Positions 1-7,208 of a stretch of DNA of 64,000 nucleotides are shown here, piece by piece (positions within the stretch are counted from its first letter, which is position 1; the number at the start of each line of letters is the position of its first letter). The stretch is from Streptomyces sp. SS1-1. Its GTDB lineage: Bacteria; Actinomycetota; Actinomycetes; Streptomycetales; Streptomycetaceae. The stretch spans positions 1,922,001 to 1,986,000 of the forward strand of contig NZ_WBXN01000004.1 of NCBI RefSeq assembly GCF_008973465.1. Reading direction: 5' to 3'. The notes below the pieces were generated by a model that worked only from the letters and a program-made list of their open reading frames with translations, was not told the DNA's origin and did not search any database. The translations under genes were made by a program, and so were the position numbers.

Positions 1-1
1 G

Positions 2-622
2 CCCGGCGCGTTCGCGTTCCTGACGTTCCAGCGCGACCGGGGCACGGAGGTCGAGTCGCTGGGCGGGCTGGTCCTGCACGTCGCCCGGCAGCACGGCTGG
101 GACGGCCAGGTGCTGCTGAACTACGGCTCGGTGGAGTTCCTCGGCCCGTACGTCGACGTCGTCAGCACGGCCGCCCTCGCCCTGAGCGCGCTCGCGTTCG
201 GCTGGCTGCTGCTGTGGCGGCTGCGGGCGCGCCGGTTCGCGCCGCACACGCTCGCCGACGCCGCGTTCGTGGCGGTGCTGATGTTCGTCACGACCAGCCG
301 GGTGATCAGCCCGCAGTACCTGGTGTGGCTGGTCGGTCTGGCCGCCGTGTGCCTGTGTTTCCGCGCCAGCCCGATGCGCCTGCCGGTCTCCCTGGTGCTC
401 GCCGCGTGCCTGGCGACGGTCCTGGAGTTCCCGCTGTGGTTCGCGCACATCGTGGCGAGCGACGCCCTCGGCGTCACCCTGCTGTTCCTCCGCAACGGCC
501 TGCTGGTCGCCGCCACCGTGCTGGCGGCCCGCGCGCTGTGGCGCTCGACGACCGGGCGGCCCGCCCCGCTGCCGGTGCCGCGGCGGACGGAACGGGCCCG
601 TGAGACGTCCCTGCCCTCCTGA
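2..622 (+). CDS. GT87-like membrane glycosyltransferase, C-terminal part
   Basis: The frame is open from the left edge to a TGA, so only the last 206 residues are present and the start lies outside the window. What is visible is a polytopic membrane protein with about four hydrophobic helices separated by short Arg-rich loops. The stretch SRVISPQYLVWL, about 100 residues into the fragment, resembles the conserved C-terminal motif of GT87 (DUF2029) polyprenyl-phosphomannose-dependent mannosyltransferases, which extend lipoglycans or glycoproteins on the outer face of the membrane in actinobacteria. The catalytic N-terminal loop is not visible, so the transferase role is inferred from this motif and the overall topology. 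The last 20 residues are charged and probably cytoplasmic. It converges on the next gene with a 10-bp gap. Confidence 0.6.
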   Translation, partial: PGAFAFLTFQRDRGTEVESLGGLVLHVARQHGWDGQVLLNYGSVEFLGPYVDVVSTAALALSALAFGWLLLWRLRARRFAPHTLADAAFVAVLMFVTTSRVISPQYLVWLVGLAAVCLCFRASPMRLPVSLVLAACLATVLEFPLWFAHIVASDALGVTLLFLRNGLLVAATVLAARALWRSTTGRPAPLPVPRRTERARETSLPS

Positions 623-632
623 GGCGCTAGGC

Positions 633-1826
633 TCAGCCGAACTCGGCGCGCAGATAGGCCCGCCAGTCCTCGGTGAACCGCTCCGTCGAGGTGCCGAGCA
701 CGTCCTCCAGGGCGTCCGCCACCGCGCCCGCGCGGCCGTCGTGCGCGCCGACGGCCCGGTAGAACGCGGCGAGCCGGTCCTCGCCCCAGCGCCCGGCGAT
801 CATCCGGCAGGCCATCCAGCCGCTCTCGTACGCCTGGGCGAGGCGCCCTGCCTCGCCGGTGAAGCCGAAGTCCGCGTCGGCGGGGAGCGCGGCGGGCACC
901 CGTCCCTCACGGACCGCGCGGGCCAGCTCGGGCGCCGCCTGGGCCGGGGTGCGGGCGCCGCCCAGGTAGCCGATCCAGTCGGCGTAGCCCTCGGAGAGCC
1001 ACAGCGGGGTCGCGGGGGTGGTGTGGGCCCGGGTCGCCACATGGGTGGTCTCGTGGGTGAGGACGACCTGCCGGCCGAGGTCGCCGAGGACGCCGTACGC
1101 GTCCGGGTTGACGATGATCCGGTCCGCGGGGGCCTTCGCCGGGCCGCCGGTCTCACCGGTGGTGACCGCGGCGATCCCCCGGTACGAGGACTCGGGCGAG
1201 CCCAGCAGCGCCGCCATGCCGGTCAGGGACTTCGGGACGAGGACGACGACGTGCCCGGACCAGTCTCCGTCCCAGGCGCGGGACACGGCGGGCACCGCGT
1301 GGTCGGCGAGGCGCGCGAATCCGCGCAGGTCCTCGTCGGACCTGCCGACGCCCAGGACGAGGCTGTGGTCGCCGCGGACGGCCTCGATGCGGCCCTGGTC
1401 CCACAGCTGCGCGGCGGAGCCCTCGGCGGGCCGGTCCGTCTTCACGTACCAGTCGCCGTCGGTGTCCCGGCCGAGGGCGAGGGTGCGGCCGGCGGTGACG
1501 GGCGCCCGGTCGTAGCCCTCGACGCGGTAGCGCAGCTCGGCCTCGGCGACCGCCTCGTCGCCGTCCCGGCGCAGCCCGGTGACGCGGTAGGACCAGTCGG
1601 CGAGGGGCACCTCGCGCAGATGCGCGGACCAGTCGCCGGCGCCGGTGCGCAGATACGCCGTCCGGTCGTGGTGGAGGAGCGCGGCGGCCCGCCGGTCCAG
1701 CAGGTGCTGCACGTCGGCGCGGGTGCCGTCGGCGCCGGGCCGCCCGCCGCAGCCGACGAGCCCGGCGAGCAGCAGGCAGAGGGCGACGACGACCCCTGTT
1801 CCCGGCACCCGCCTGCGACCAGCCAT
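633..1826 (-). CDS. lipoprotein with HExxH metallopeptidase-like motif
   Basis: The protein has 397 residues. The frame is open for another 387 codons upstream, but the ATG at 1826 opens a typical lipoprotein signal (MAGRRR, hydrophobic core, LVGC lipobox with Cys26), so I start there. The middle is a mixed-fold region resembling the NTF2-like domains of actinobacterial lipoproteins. Residues 258-262 read HETTH, a zinc-binding HExxH motif, followed by WLSEGYADW near residues 275-283, where the Glu would be the third ligand as in gluzincins of the peptidase MA clan. This points to a membrane-anchored extracellular zinc peptidase. The substrate is unknown. It lies 32 bp downstream of the first NlpC/P60 gene on the same strand, so co-transcription and a role in envelope maintenance are likely, though inferred. 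Confidence 0.7.
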   Translation of the reverse strand: MAGRRRVPGTGVVVALCLLLAGLVGCGGRPGADGTRADVQHLLDRRAAALLHHDRTAYLRTGAGDWSAHLREVPLADWSYRVTGLRRDGDEAVAEAELRYRVEGYDRAPVTAGRTLALGRDTDGDWYVKTDRPAEGSAAQLWDQGRIEAVRGDHSLVLGVGRSDEDLRGFARLADHAVPAVSRAWDGDWSGHVVVLVPKSLTGMAALLGSPESSYRGIAAVTTGETGGPAKAPADRIIVNPDAYGVLGDLGRQVVLTHETTHVATRAHTTPATPLWLSEGYADWIGYLGGARTPAQAAPELARAVREGRVPAALPADADFGFTGEAGRLAQAYESGWMACRMIAGRWGEDRLAAFYRAVGAHDGRAGAVADALEDVLGTSTERFTEDWRAYLRAEFG

Positions 1827-1858
1827 TTCCCGATCGTACGGCGGGCCGGGCGCGGAGG

Positions 1859-2872
1859 TCAGACCCTGGTGACGGTCGCCCCGGGGATCATGCCCACCGG
1901 GTCGTAGCGCACGGGCGCTCCCGGGTAGGGCGCGTGGATCACCTGGCCGTTGCCCATGTACATCCCGACGTGGCTGGCGTCGGAGCGGTAGGTGACGATG
2001 TCGCCGGGCCGGGCCTCGGAGAGCGGGACCTGCCGGCCGGCGTACCGCTGGCCCTGCGAGGTGCGCGGCAGGGCGACGCCGGCCTGGGCGTACGACCACT
2101 GGATCAGGCCCGAACAGTCGAAGCCGGAAGGCCCGTTGGCGCCCCACACGTACGGGCGGCCGAGCGCGGACTGGGCGGCGGCGACGGCGGCTGCGGCGCG
2201 GCCCGAGGCGGGCAGGGCGTCGCCGAAGCCGGGCAGTTCGGCCCGCCCTGAGCGGGAGACCCGGTCGTAGGCGGCGCGGTCGGCGGCCGTCAGGGAGTTG
2301 AGGAGCCGGCGGGCCTGGGTGAGCTTCCGCTCGACGGTGCGCTTGTGCGCGACGACCGACTGGCGGCTCTTGTCGAGTTCGGCGAGTTTCCCGGCCGCCT
2401 CGGAGCGCTCTTGGGCGAGTTCGCGCATGGCGTCCTGGAGGTCCTTGAGCTCGCCCGCGTGGTGGGCGCTGATCCGGGCGAGCGTGGCGGCGCGGTCGAG
2501 GTAGTCGGCCGGGTCGTCGGAGAGCAGCAGGGCGAGGGACGGGTCGACGCCGCCCGAGCGGTACTGGGCGCCGGCCAGCGAACCGAGCGCGTCCCGCTTG
2601 GAGTTGATGTCCTGCTGCTGGCGGGCGATGCGGTCCTGGGCGGTCCTGACCTCGGTGCGCAGCTTCTCGGCGCGCTCCTCGGCCCGGTTGAACGCCTCGG
2701 TGGCCTTCTCGGCCTCCGTGTAGAGGCGGTCCACCTCGGCCCGGGTGTCGTCGTGCGGCGCGGCGACCGCCGGTACGGCGCCGAGGGCGGCGGCCGCCGC
2801 GGACAGGACGCACAGCGCTGTGCCGGTGCCCCGGTCGAACCCGGGTGATGCAAGGCGACGATGGGACCCCAC
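1859..2872 (-). CDS. secreted NlpC/P60 peptidoglycan endopeptidase
   Basis: The protein has 337 residues. A GTG start at 2872 is preceded by AAGGAG at a rather long spacing. It begins with a signal peptide ending near AVAA (residue 38). Residues 44-195 are a long heptad-rich coiled coil, and residues 228-337 are a C40 NlpC/P60 domain. The catalytic Cys253 sits in FDCSG, His301 in SHVGM, and the third polar position is His313. Enzymes of this RipA/Cgl-like layout cleave the D-Glu-mDAP (here LL-Dap) link in stem peptides during growth or septation. The coiled coil usually controls activity or binds an activator such as FtsX. It is a clear paralogue of the next gene upstream (3102-4136) with the same domain order, which suggests local duplication. 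Confidence 0.9.
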   Translation of the reverse strand: MGSHRRLASPGFDRGTGTALCVLSAAAAALGAVPAVAAPHDDTRAEVDRLYTEAEKATEAFNRAEERAEKLRTEVRTAQDRIARQQQDINSKRDALGSLAGAQYRSGGVDPSLALLLSDDPADYLDRAATLARISAHHAGELKDLQDAMRELAQERSEAAGKLAELDKSRQSVVAHKRTVERKLTQARRLLNSLTAADRAAYDRVSRSGRAELPGFGDALPASGRAAAAVAAAQSALGRPYVWGANGPSGFDCSGLIQWSYAQAGVALPRTSQGQRYAGRQVPLSEARPGDIVTYRSDASHVGMYMGNGQVIHAPYPGAPVRYDPVGMIPGATVTRV

Positions 2873-3101
2873 GGGAAGCCGCGCTCCTTCCGCTGGCGGA
2901 CAACGACTGCTCCCCCGGCGTCGGGGGAAACGCGGCAGACAGTAGCTCCGTGCGCGGGGCGGCGGCCAACGGCCGTCGGGGGCGCATACCGTGACGCCCC
3001 GCCTCTGACGCAGGTCATGGGCGGGGCGCGGGGTCAGGCGGCGGTGCCGTAATTAACCCGATCGGGCGGCACCCGGTGTTGATCTTGCGGGGTGCTCCGG
3101 G

Positions 3102-4136
3102 TCAGATCCGGACGCCGAACTGGAACGGCATGTTGTTGATCGACTCGTAGCGCACGACCGTGCCGGAGCGCGGGGCGTGCAGGATCTGGCCGTTGCCGGC
3201 GTAGAAGCCGACGTGGTGCAGGTCGCCGTAGAAGATGACCAGGTCGCCGACCTTGAGCTGGGACTGGCTGTAGATCCTGGTGCCGTAGTTGGCCTGCGCC
3301 TGCGAGGTGCGCGGGATGCCGACGCCGGCCTGGGCGAAGGCCCAGGAGGTCAGGCCCGAGCAGTCGAAGGAGGACGGGCCGGAGGCGCCGTAGACGTAGG
3401 GCGAGCCGATCTTGCTCTGGGCGGCCTGGAAGGCGGCCATGGCGCGGCCCGAACCGGGGGCGGTGTTGCCGAGGTCCACGCGGTCCGAGGCGGAGCGGCT
3501 GGCGCGGGCGTCCTCGGCGGCGAGGGCGGCCTTCTCGGCGGCGGTGAGGCTGTTGAGCAGCTTCTGCGCCTCGCCCAGCTTGGCCTGGACTTCCTTCTTC
3601 TTCTTGCCCAGCTCGGTGCGGGTGGAGGAGAGGTCCTTGAGCTTGTCCGCGGCCTCGGCGCGCTGCTGCGCGAGCTCGCGCTGCTTCTCCTGGATCTTCT
3701 TCAGCGACTCGACCTGCTGAGCGCTCAGCTGGTCCATCGTGGACGCCTTGTCCAGGTAGTCGTCCGGGTCGGCCGACAGGAACAGCTGGACGGAGGAGTC
3801 GATGCTGCCGGTGCGGTACTGCGCGGCGGCGGCGAGACCCATGGCGTCGCGGAGCTCGTTCAGGTCCTCCTGGCCCCGGGCGACGTTGTCCTGGATCGTG
3901 GAGATCTCCTTCTGGAGCTTCTCCTGCTTCTCCTTGGCCCCGTTGTACTTCTCGGTGGCCTGCTCGGCCTGCTCGTAGAGGGCGTCGACCTTCGCCTTGA
4001 CCTCGTCCTTGCTCGGCTTCTCGCTGGGTGCCGCGTTGGCCGCCTGGGAACTGATGGCCACGGCGGCGGCTGCCGCGGTGGTGAGCACGGTCACGCGTGC
4101 ACGGCTCGGCTGCTTGGGTCGACGGTGGGACGCCAC
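3102..4136 (-). CDS. secreted NlpC/P60 peptidoglycan endopeptidase
   Basis: The protein has 344 residues. I chose the GTG at 4136 because AAGGAG lies nine bases upstream; the in-frame GTG at 4166 has no comparable site. The signal peptide ends around NAAPS (residue 37). The coiled coil is at 44-205 and is richer in Lys and Gln than its neighbour's. The C40 domain is at 238-344 with Cys259 (FDCSG), His308 (HHVG) and His320 (ILHAP). It is predicted to hydrolyse peptidoglycan stem peptides outside the membrane. It shares architecture and many residues with the 1859-2872 gene, but lies 229 bp from it and has its own probable promoter, so the two copies may be regulated differently. Confidence 0.9.
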   Translation of the reverse strand: MASHRRPKQPSRARVTVLTTAAAAAVAISSQAANAAPSEKPSKDEVKAKVDALYEQAEQATEKYNGAKEKQEKLQKEISTIQDNVARGQEDLNELRDAMGLAAAAQYRTGSIDSSVQLFLSADPDDYLDKASTMDQLSAQQVESLKKIQEKQRELAQQRAEAADKLKDLSSTRTELGKKKKEVQAKLGEAQKLLNSLTAAEKAALAAEDARASRSASDRVDLGNTAPGSGRAMAAFQAAQSKIGSPYVYGASGPSSFDCSGLTSWAFAQAGVGIPRTSQAQANYGTRIYSQSQLKVGDLVIFYGDLHHVGFYAGNGQILHAPRSGTVVRYESINNMPFQFGVRI

Positions 4137-4188
4137 GGAGGTGAACTCCTTCTTCTGAGTGATCACCCGCTCGGAGGTTCGAGGCCAG

Positions 4189-4218
4189 ACCCTAGTGACC
4201 CTCTTGTGATCAGATCAA
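4189..4218 (-). promoter_or_regulatory. candidate housekeeping promoter for NlpC/P60 gene
   Basis: On the minus strand TTGATC (4213-4218) and TAGGGT (4189-4194) are separated by 18 bases. This fits the streptomycete HrdB-type pattern TTGAC-N17/18-TAGNNT. Transcription would start about 45 bases before the GTG at 4136. It is a sequence match only. Confidence 0.45.
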
Positions 4219-4346
4219 ATCCTCACCCGAAAAATCTCGCCCCAGCCGTCATTCTTTACACACAACTCACAGGTCGTCACGTGGGATTGACGCTGGGTGG
4301 CGCGACCGGCCCGTCAATTCGGGCATTAGGCCTGTACGTTGCCGCT

Positions 4347-5690
4347 TCAGGACAGGCGCTTGAGAAGTACCGCAGATGCCACCGGGCGTGCGCCGGCGCG
4401 CGCGACCCCGTCCGCGACCTCGCGGTCCGTCGAGGCGACGATGACCGGGCGGCCGGGCGGCTCGGCGCGCACGAGCTGCCGGATCAGCTCGTCGGCCGTC
4501 ACCCCCGGCTTGGAGAAGAGCACCCGCACACCGCGCGGCGGCGCCAGCAGCACCGGCGCGGCCAGCTCGGCCCCGTCGAAGACACACGTCACCTCGGCGC
4601 CCGTCTGCGCGGCGAGCTGCGAGAGCTGGCCGAGGAGCCGCAGCCGCTGCTTCTCCAGCGGCATCTGCGGATAGCCGGTCTTCGTCACGTTGTAGCCGTC
4701 GACCACCAAGTGCGCCTGGGGCAGGGCGAGAAGCTGGTCGAGGATGGCCGGATCGTGCTCGGACAGCGCCCGCGCGGCGATGTCCTTCGGGGTCATCCGC
4801 CCCGGCTCGACGGCGTCCACGGTCTCGGCGGGGCGCACCGACACCGGCGGCAGGGCCAGTTCGCGGCGCAGCCCCTGCGTGGCGTCCAGCAGGGTGTCCA
4901 GGAGGAGCCGTACGCGCATGTCCTCCACGCTGCGCCCCTCGCGCGCGGCGCGGCGCGTGGCCTCCAGGGCCGCCTCGGCCTCCGCGAGCCGCGCCTTGAG
5001 GCGCCGGGTCTCGCTCTCGGCCGCCGACACCTGGGTGCTCCCCTCGGCCCGTACGGCCTCCGTCTCGGCCTGGGCCTTGCGCAGGGCCGCCTCGCCGCGC
5101 TTGACGTCGCTGAGGGCCGAGCGCAGCTTGCGGTGCAGCGACTCGGCCTCCTTCTTCGCCGCGTCCAGCTCGGCGCGCAGCCGCTCGGTCTCGTGCCGCG
5201 TGTGCTCGCGGGCCTGCGCCAGCTCCTCGCGCAGCCGCTCCAGCTCGGCGCGGCTCTCCTCGCCGGCCCGCTCGGCGTCGGCCCGCTGGGCCTCCTCGCC
5301 GGCCGCGGTGACCAGTTTGACCCAGCCCGCGGGCCGCAGCACATAGGCCGCGGCCGCCACGTCGAGCGGGTCCGCGGCCGCGGGTGCCGAACCGGAGTCG
5401 AGGGCGCCGGTGAGCTCCGGCTGGGCCTCTCTGAGCTTCTCCCCGATCCGCTGCCGGAACAGCGGATCGGTCTCCAGCGCGGCCGCCATCGCGTTCCCGG
5501 CGAACTTGGCCCGCCGGTTCGGCGCGAATCTGGCGTACTGCCGCAGCTGCGCGGGCAGTTCGCCCACGGTCAGTCCGCCGAACCCGTCGGACACGATCTG
5601 CACGACCCTGCGGCGCACGCCGTCGGGCAGCGGACGGTCGAGCACCTCAGCGGCGCCGTCGTCCGGCCCCCCGCCTTGTGTCTCCACCAT
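4347..5690 (-). CDS. coiled-coil NYN-domain (PIN-like) RNase-type protein
   Basis: The protein has 447 residues. Residues 1-125 are a helical, Arg-rich domain of a type conserved in actinobacteria. Residues 130-250 are a long Glu/Arg/Ala coiled coil. Residues 325-447 are a YacP-like NYN domain that starts LVVDGYNVTK (Asp331) and has further acidic positions at Asp372 (FDGAE), Asp400 and Asp422 (STDREV). These acidic residues form the metal site of NYN/PIN nucleases, so the protein is probably a ribonuclease or RNA-processing factor. The fusion of a NYN domain to an N-terminal helical domain and coiled coil is larger than the plain YacP protein of Firmicutes. No signal peptide is present, so it is cytoplasmic. 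It is followed at 210 bp by a cell-wall hydrolase gene and preceded at 34 bp by a small zinc-ribbon gene. Confidence 0.8.
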   Translation of the reverse strand: MVETQGGGPDDGAAEVLDRPLPDGVRRRVVQIVSDGFGGLTVGELPAQLRQYARFAPNRRAKFAGNAMAAALETDPLFRQRIGEKLREAQPELTGALDSGSAPAAADPLDVAAAAYVLRPAGWVKLVTAAGEEAQRADAERAGEESRAELERLREELAQAREHTRHETERLRAELDAAKKEAESLHRKLRSALSDVKRGEAALRKAQAETEAVRAEGSTQVSAAESETRRLKARLAEAEAALEATRRAAREGRSVEDMRVRLLLDTLLDATQGLRRELALPPVSVRPAETVDAVEPGRMTPKDIAARALSEHDPAILDQLLALPQAHLVVDGYNVTKTGYPQMPLEKQRLRLLGQLSQLAAQTGAEVTCVFDGAELAAPVLLAPPRGVRVLFSKPGVTADELIRQLVRAEPPGRPVIVASTDREVADGVARAGARPVASAVLLKRLS

Positions 5691-5724
5691 CCGTCACCCC
5701 CATACGTGTGCGGTGCCGTCCCTG

Positions 5725-5964
5725 TCAGGAATCGGCGCCCGGCCTGTCCACGAGCTCCACCTTGTCCACGGCGTTGCACCAGCGGCAGCGCACCGACTCG
5801 ATCGTCTCACTGAGCACCTCGCGCTCCTCGACCTTGGGCTCGCCGGCCAGATCGAGGTGGACGTACTCCACGACCTTGGACGAACGCGTCACGTCGAAGC
5901 GGGTGAGGTTGCCGCAGAGAGTGCAGCGCCACCGCGTCGTCTCGGTGGGCAGGGGAACCGTCAT
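5725..5964 (-). CDS. small zinc-ribbon protein, function unknown
   Basis: The protein has 79 residues. Two Cys pairs, CTLCG near residue 14 and CRWC near residue 60, are spaced as in a zinc ribbon. The segment between them is acidic and beta-rich (VVEYVHLDLAGEP). I recognise it only as a conserved small actinobacterial protein without a known role. The upstream base run AGAAGGAAAGAG supplies a purine-rich ribosome binding site before the ATG at 5964. It probably heads a unit with the NYN protein, 34 bp downstream, and might bind nucleic acid with it, but that is inference. Confidence 0.7.
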   Translation of the reverse strand: MTVPLPTETTRWRCTLCGNLTRFDVTRSSKVVEYVHLDLAGEPKVEEREVLSETIESVRCRWCNAVDKVELVDRPGADS

Positions 5965-6129
5965 CGTGACCGCGCTCTTTCCTTCTAGGCCTTCTATTGT
6001 CCGCGACGCCCCGGGCCGCCGGGGCGTGTGGCTCGTAACCCTACGGCCTGGCGGGTACTCGCCGCCCGTCTGTCCACGGCGGCGAGGCGGTCTGCGGGAG
6101 TGCGTCCCGTTACGTCATGCTCTGTAGCC

Positions 6130-6879
6130 ATGATCCGCACCTGGCGCCCGGCGCGCTCCCCGGCCCGGTCCGGCACCGCGGGCCGCAGACCGTCGGCGCC
6201 GGTCACCCACACCCTGATCGTCCTGTGCGCCGCGCTGTTCCTGGCCGGCCCGGCGGCCGGGCTCAACCCGGCGTTCGGCTCCGGCGAGGAGCTGCTCGCC
6301 GCCCAGCGGTCCTACTTCCACCGCTGGGGGGTGGTGCCCGCAGAGCTCTTCACGGGCGCGCCCCGGGCGGCGCTGACCCCGCTCACGGCCCTGTTCGTGC
6401 ACGGCAGCTGGGTGCACCTGCTCGGCAACATGCTCTTCCTCTACGTCTTCGGCGCGATGACCGAGGAGCGGATGGGCCGGGCGCAGTTCACGCTGTTCTG
6501 CCTGGGCTGCGGCTATCTGGCCCTGCTGGGCTACGCCGCCGCGAACGACGACTCCACCCAGCCTCTGGTCGGCGCGTCCGGGGCGATCTCGGCGGTCCTC
6601 GGCGCGTTCCTCTTCCTGTTCCCCACGGCACGGGTGACAAGCCTGCTGCCGTTCCTGCTCTTCCTGCCGCTGCGCTTCCCCGCCTGGGTGGTGCTGCCCT
6701 TCTGGGTGGCCGTCCAGTGGGTCGCGGCGAGCCGGGCGGGAGCGGGGCCGGGGGTGGCGTATCTGGCGCACCTGGTGGGCTTCGGCCTGGGCTTCGGCTA
6801 CGCGTGGGCGCGCTTCGGGCGGCGCACTAGAGTGAGGAGCACCCGAGCTCCGGCCCCCGAGGGAGAGAACAAGCCGTGA
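6130..6879 (+). CDS. rhomboid-family intramembrane serine protease
   Basis: The protein has 249 residues from the ATG at 6130. Upstream in-frame starts exist, but the extra residues are not rhomboid-like, and no ribosome binding site clearly decides the start. It has six predicted membrane helices. The signature parts are HGSWVHLLGNM at 91-101 in the second helix, the catalytic Ser150 in VGASGAIS, and His214 in YLAHLVGF. These make the Ser-His dyad of rhomboids, which cut membrane proteins within or near the bilayer. A basic, disordered N-terminus of about 25 residues precedes the first helix. The stop codon overlaps the GTG of the next gene, so the two are translationally coupled. The natural substrate cannot be read from the sequence. 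Confidence 0.88.
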   Translation: MIRTWRPARSPARSGTAGRRPSAPVTHTLIVLCAALFLAGPAAGLNPAFGSGEELLAAQRSYFHRWGVVPAELFTGAPRAALTPLTALFVHGSWVHLLGNMLFLYVFGAMTEERMGRAQFTLFCLGCGYLALLGYAAANDDSTQPLVGASGAISAVLGAFLFLFPTARVTSLLPFLLFLPLRFPAWVVLPFWVAVQWVAASRAGAGPGVAYLAHLVGFGLGFGYAWARFGRRTRVRSTRAPAPEGENKP

Positions 6880-7157
6880 TCACCGCGATCGTCCTCATCA
6901 AGACCAGCGTGGACCGGATCCCCGAGATCGCCGAGCGGATCGCGTCGCTGGACAGCGTCAGCGAGGTCTTCTCGGTCACCGGCACCTACGACCTGATCGC
7001 CATGGTGCGGGTGAAGCGGCACGAGGACCTGGCGGAGGTCATCCCGGGCCGGATCAGCAAGATCCCCGGCGTCGAGGGCACCGACACGCACGTCGCCTTC
7101 CGCACCTACTCCCAGCACGACCTGGAGGCCGCGTTCGCCATCGGCCTCGACAGCTGA
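6876..7157 (+). CDS. stand-alone Lrp/AsnC ligand-binding (RAM) domain protein
   Basis: The protein has 93 residues. The whole length is one alpha-beta RAM domain of the Lrp/AsnC family (ITAIVLIKTS..., GTYDLIAMVRV, IPGVEGTDTHVAF). The family's usual N-terminal helix-turn-helix is absent. Such stand-alone domains form octameric rings that bind amino acids, and may act as sensors or partners of full-length Lrp proteins. The GTG start overlaps the rhomboid TGA by four bases, with GGGAGAG upstream. A strong hairpin follows the gene. What it binds is unknown. Confidence 0.85.
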   Translation: MITAIVLIKTSVDRIPEIAERIASLDSVSEVFSVTGTYDLIAMVRVKRHEDLAEVIPGRISKIPGVEGTDTHVAFRTYSQHDLEAAFAIGLDS

Positions 7158-7173
7158 ACCCGAAGGCCGGGTC

Positions 7174-7198
7174 CCCGGCGGCGCCGCGCGCCGCCGGG
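7174..7198. terminator. bidirectional terminator hairpin
   Basis: CCCGGCGGCG pairs perfectly with CGCCGCCGGG across a five-base loop. It sits between the convergent RAM-domain gene and the class V aminotransferase gene. There is no U-tract, as is usual in streptomycetes. Confidence 0.7.
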
Positions 7199-7208
7199 CA
7201 CGGATCGC

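Noticed and set aside
1827..2987. Apparent 387-residue N-terminal extension of the HETTH lipoprotein
   Set aside because: It overlaps the NlpC/P60 gene out of frame, and the lipoprotein signal at 1826 makes an internal start far more likely.
4137..4346. Possible c-di-AMP (ydaO) riboswitch upstream of the NlpC/P60 gene
   Set aside because: Streptomycete wall hydrolase genes sometimes carry one, but the conserved aptamer blocks are not present here or in 2873-3101.
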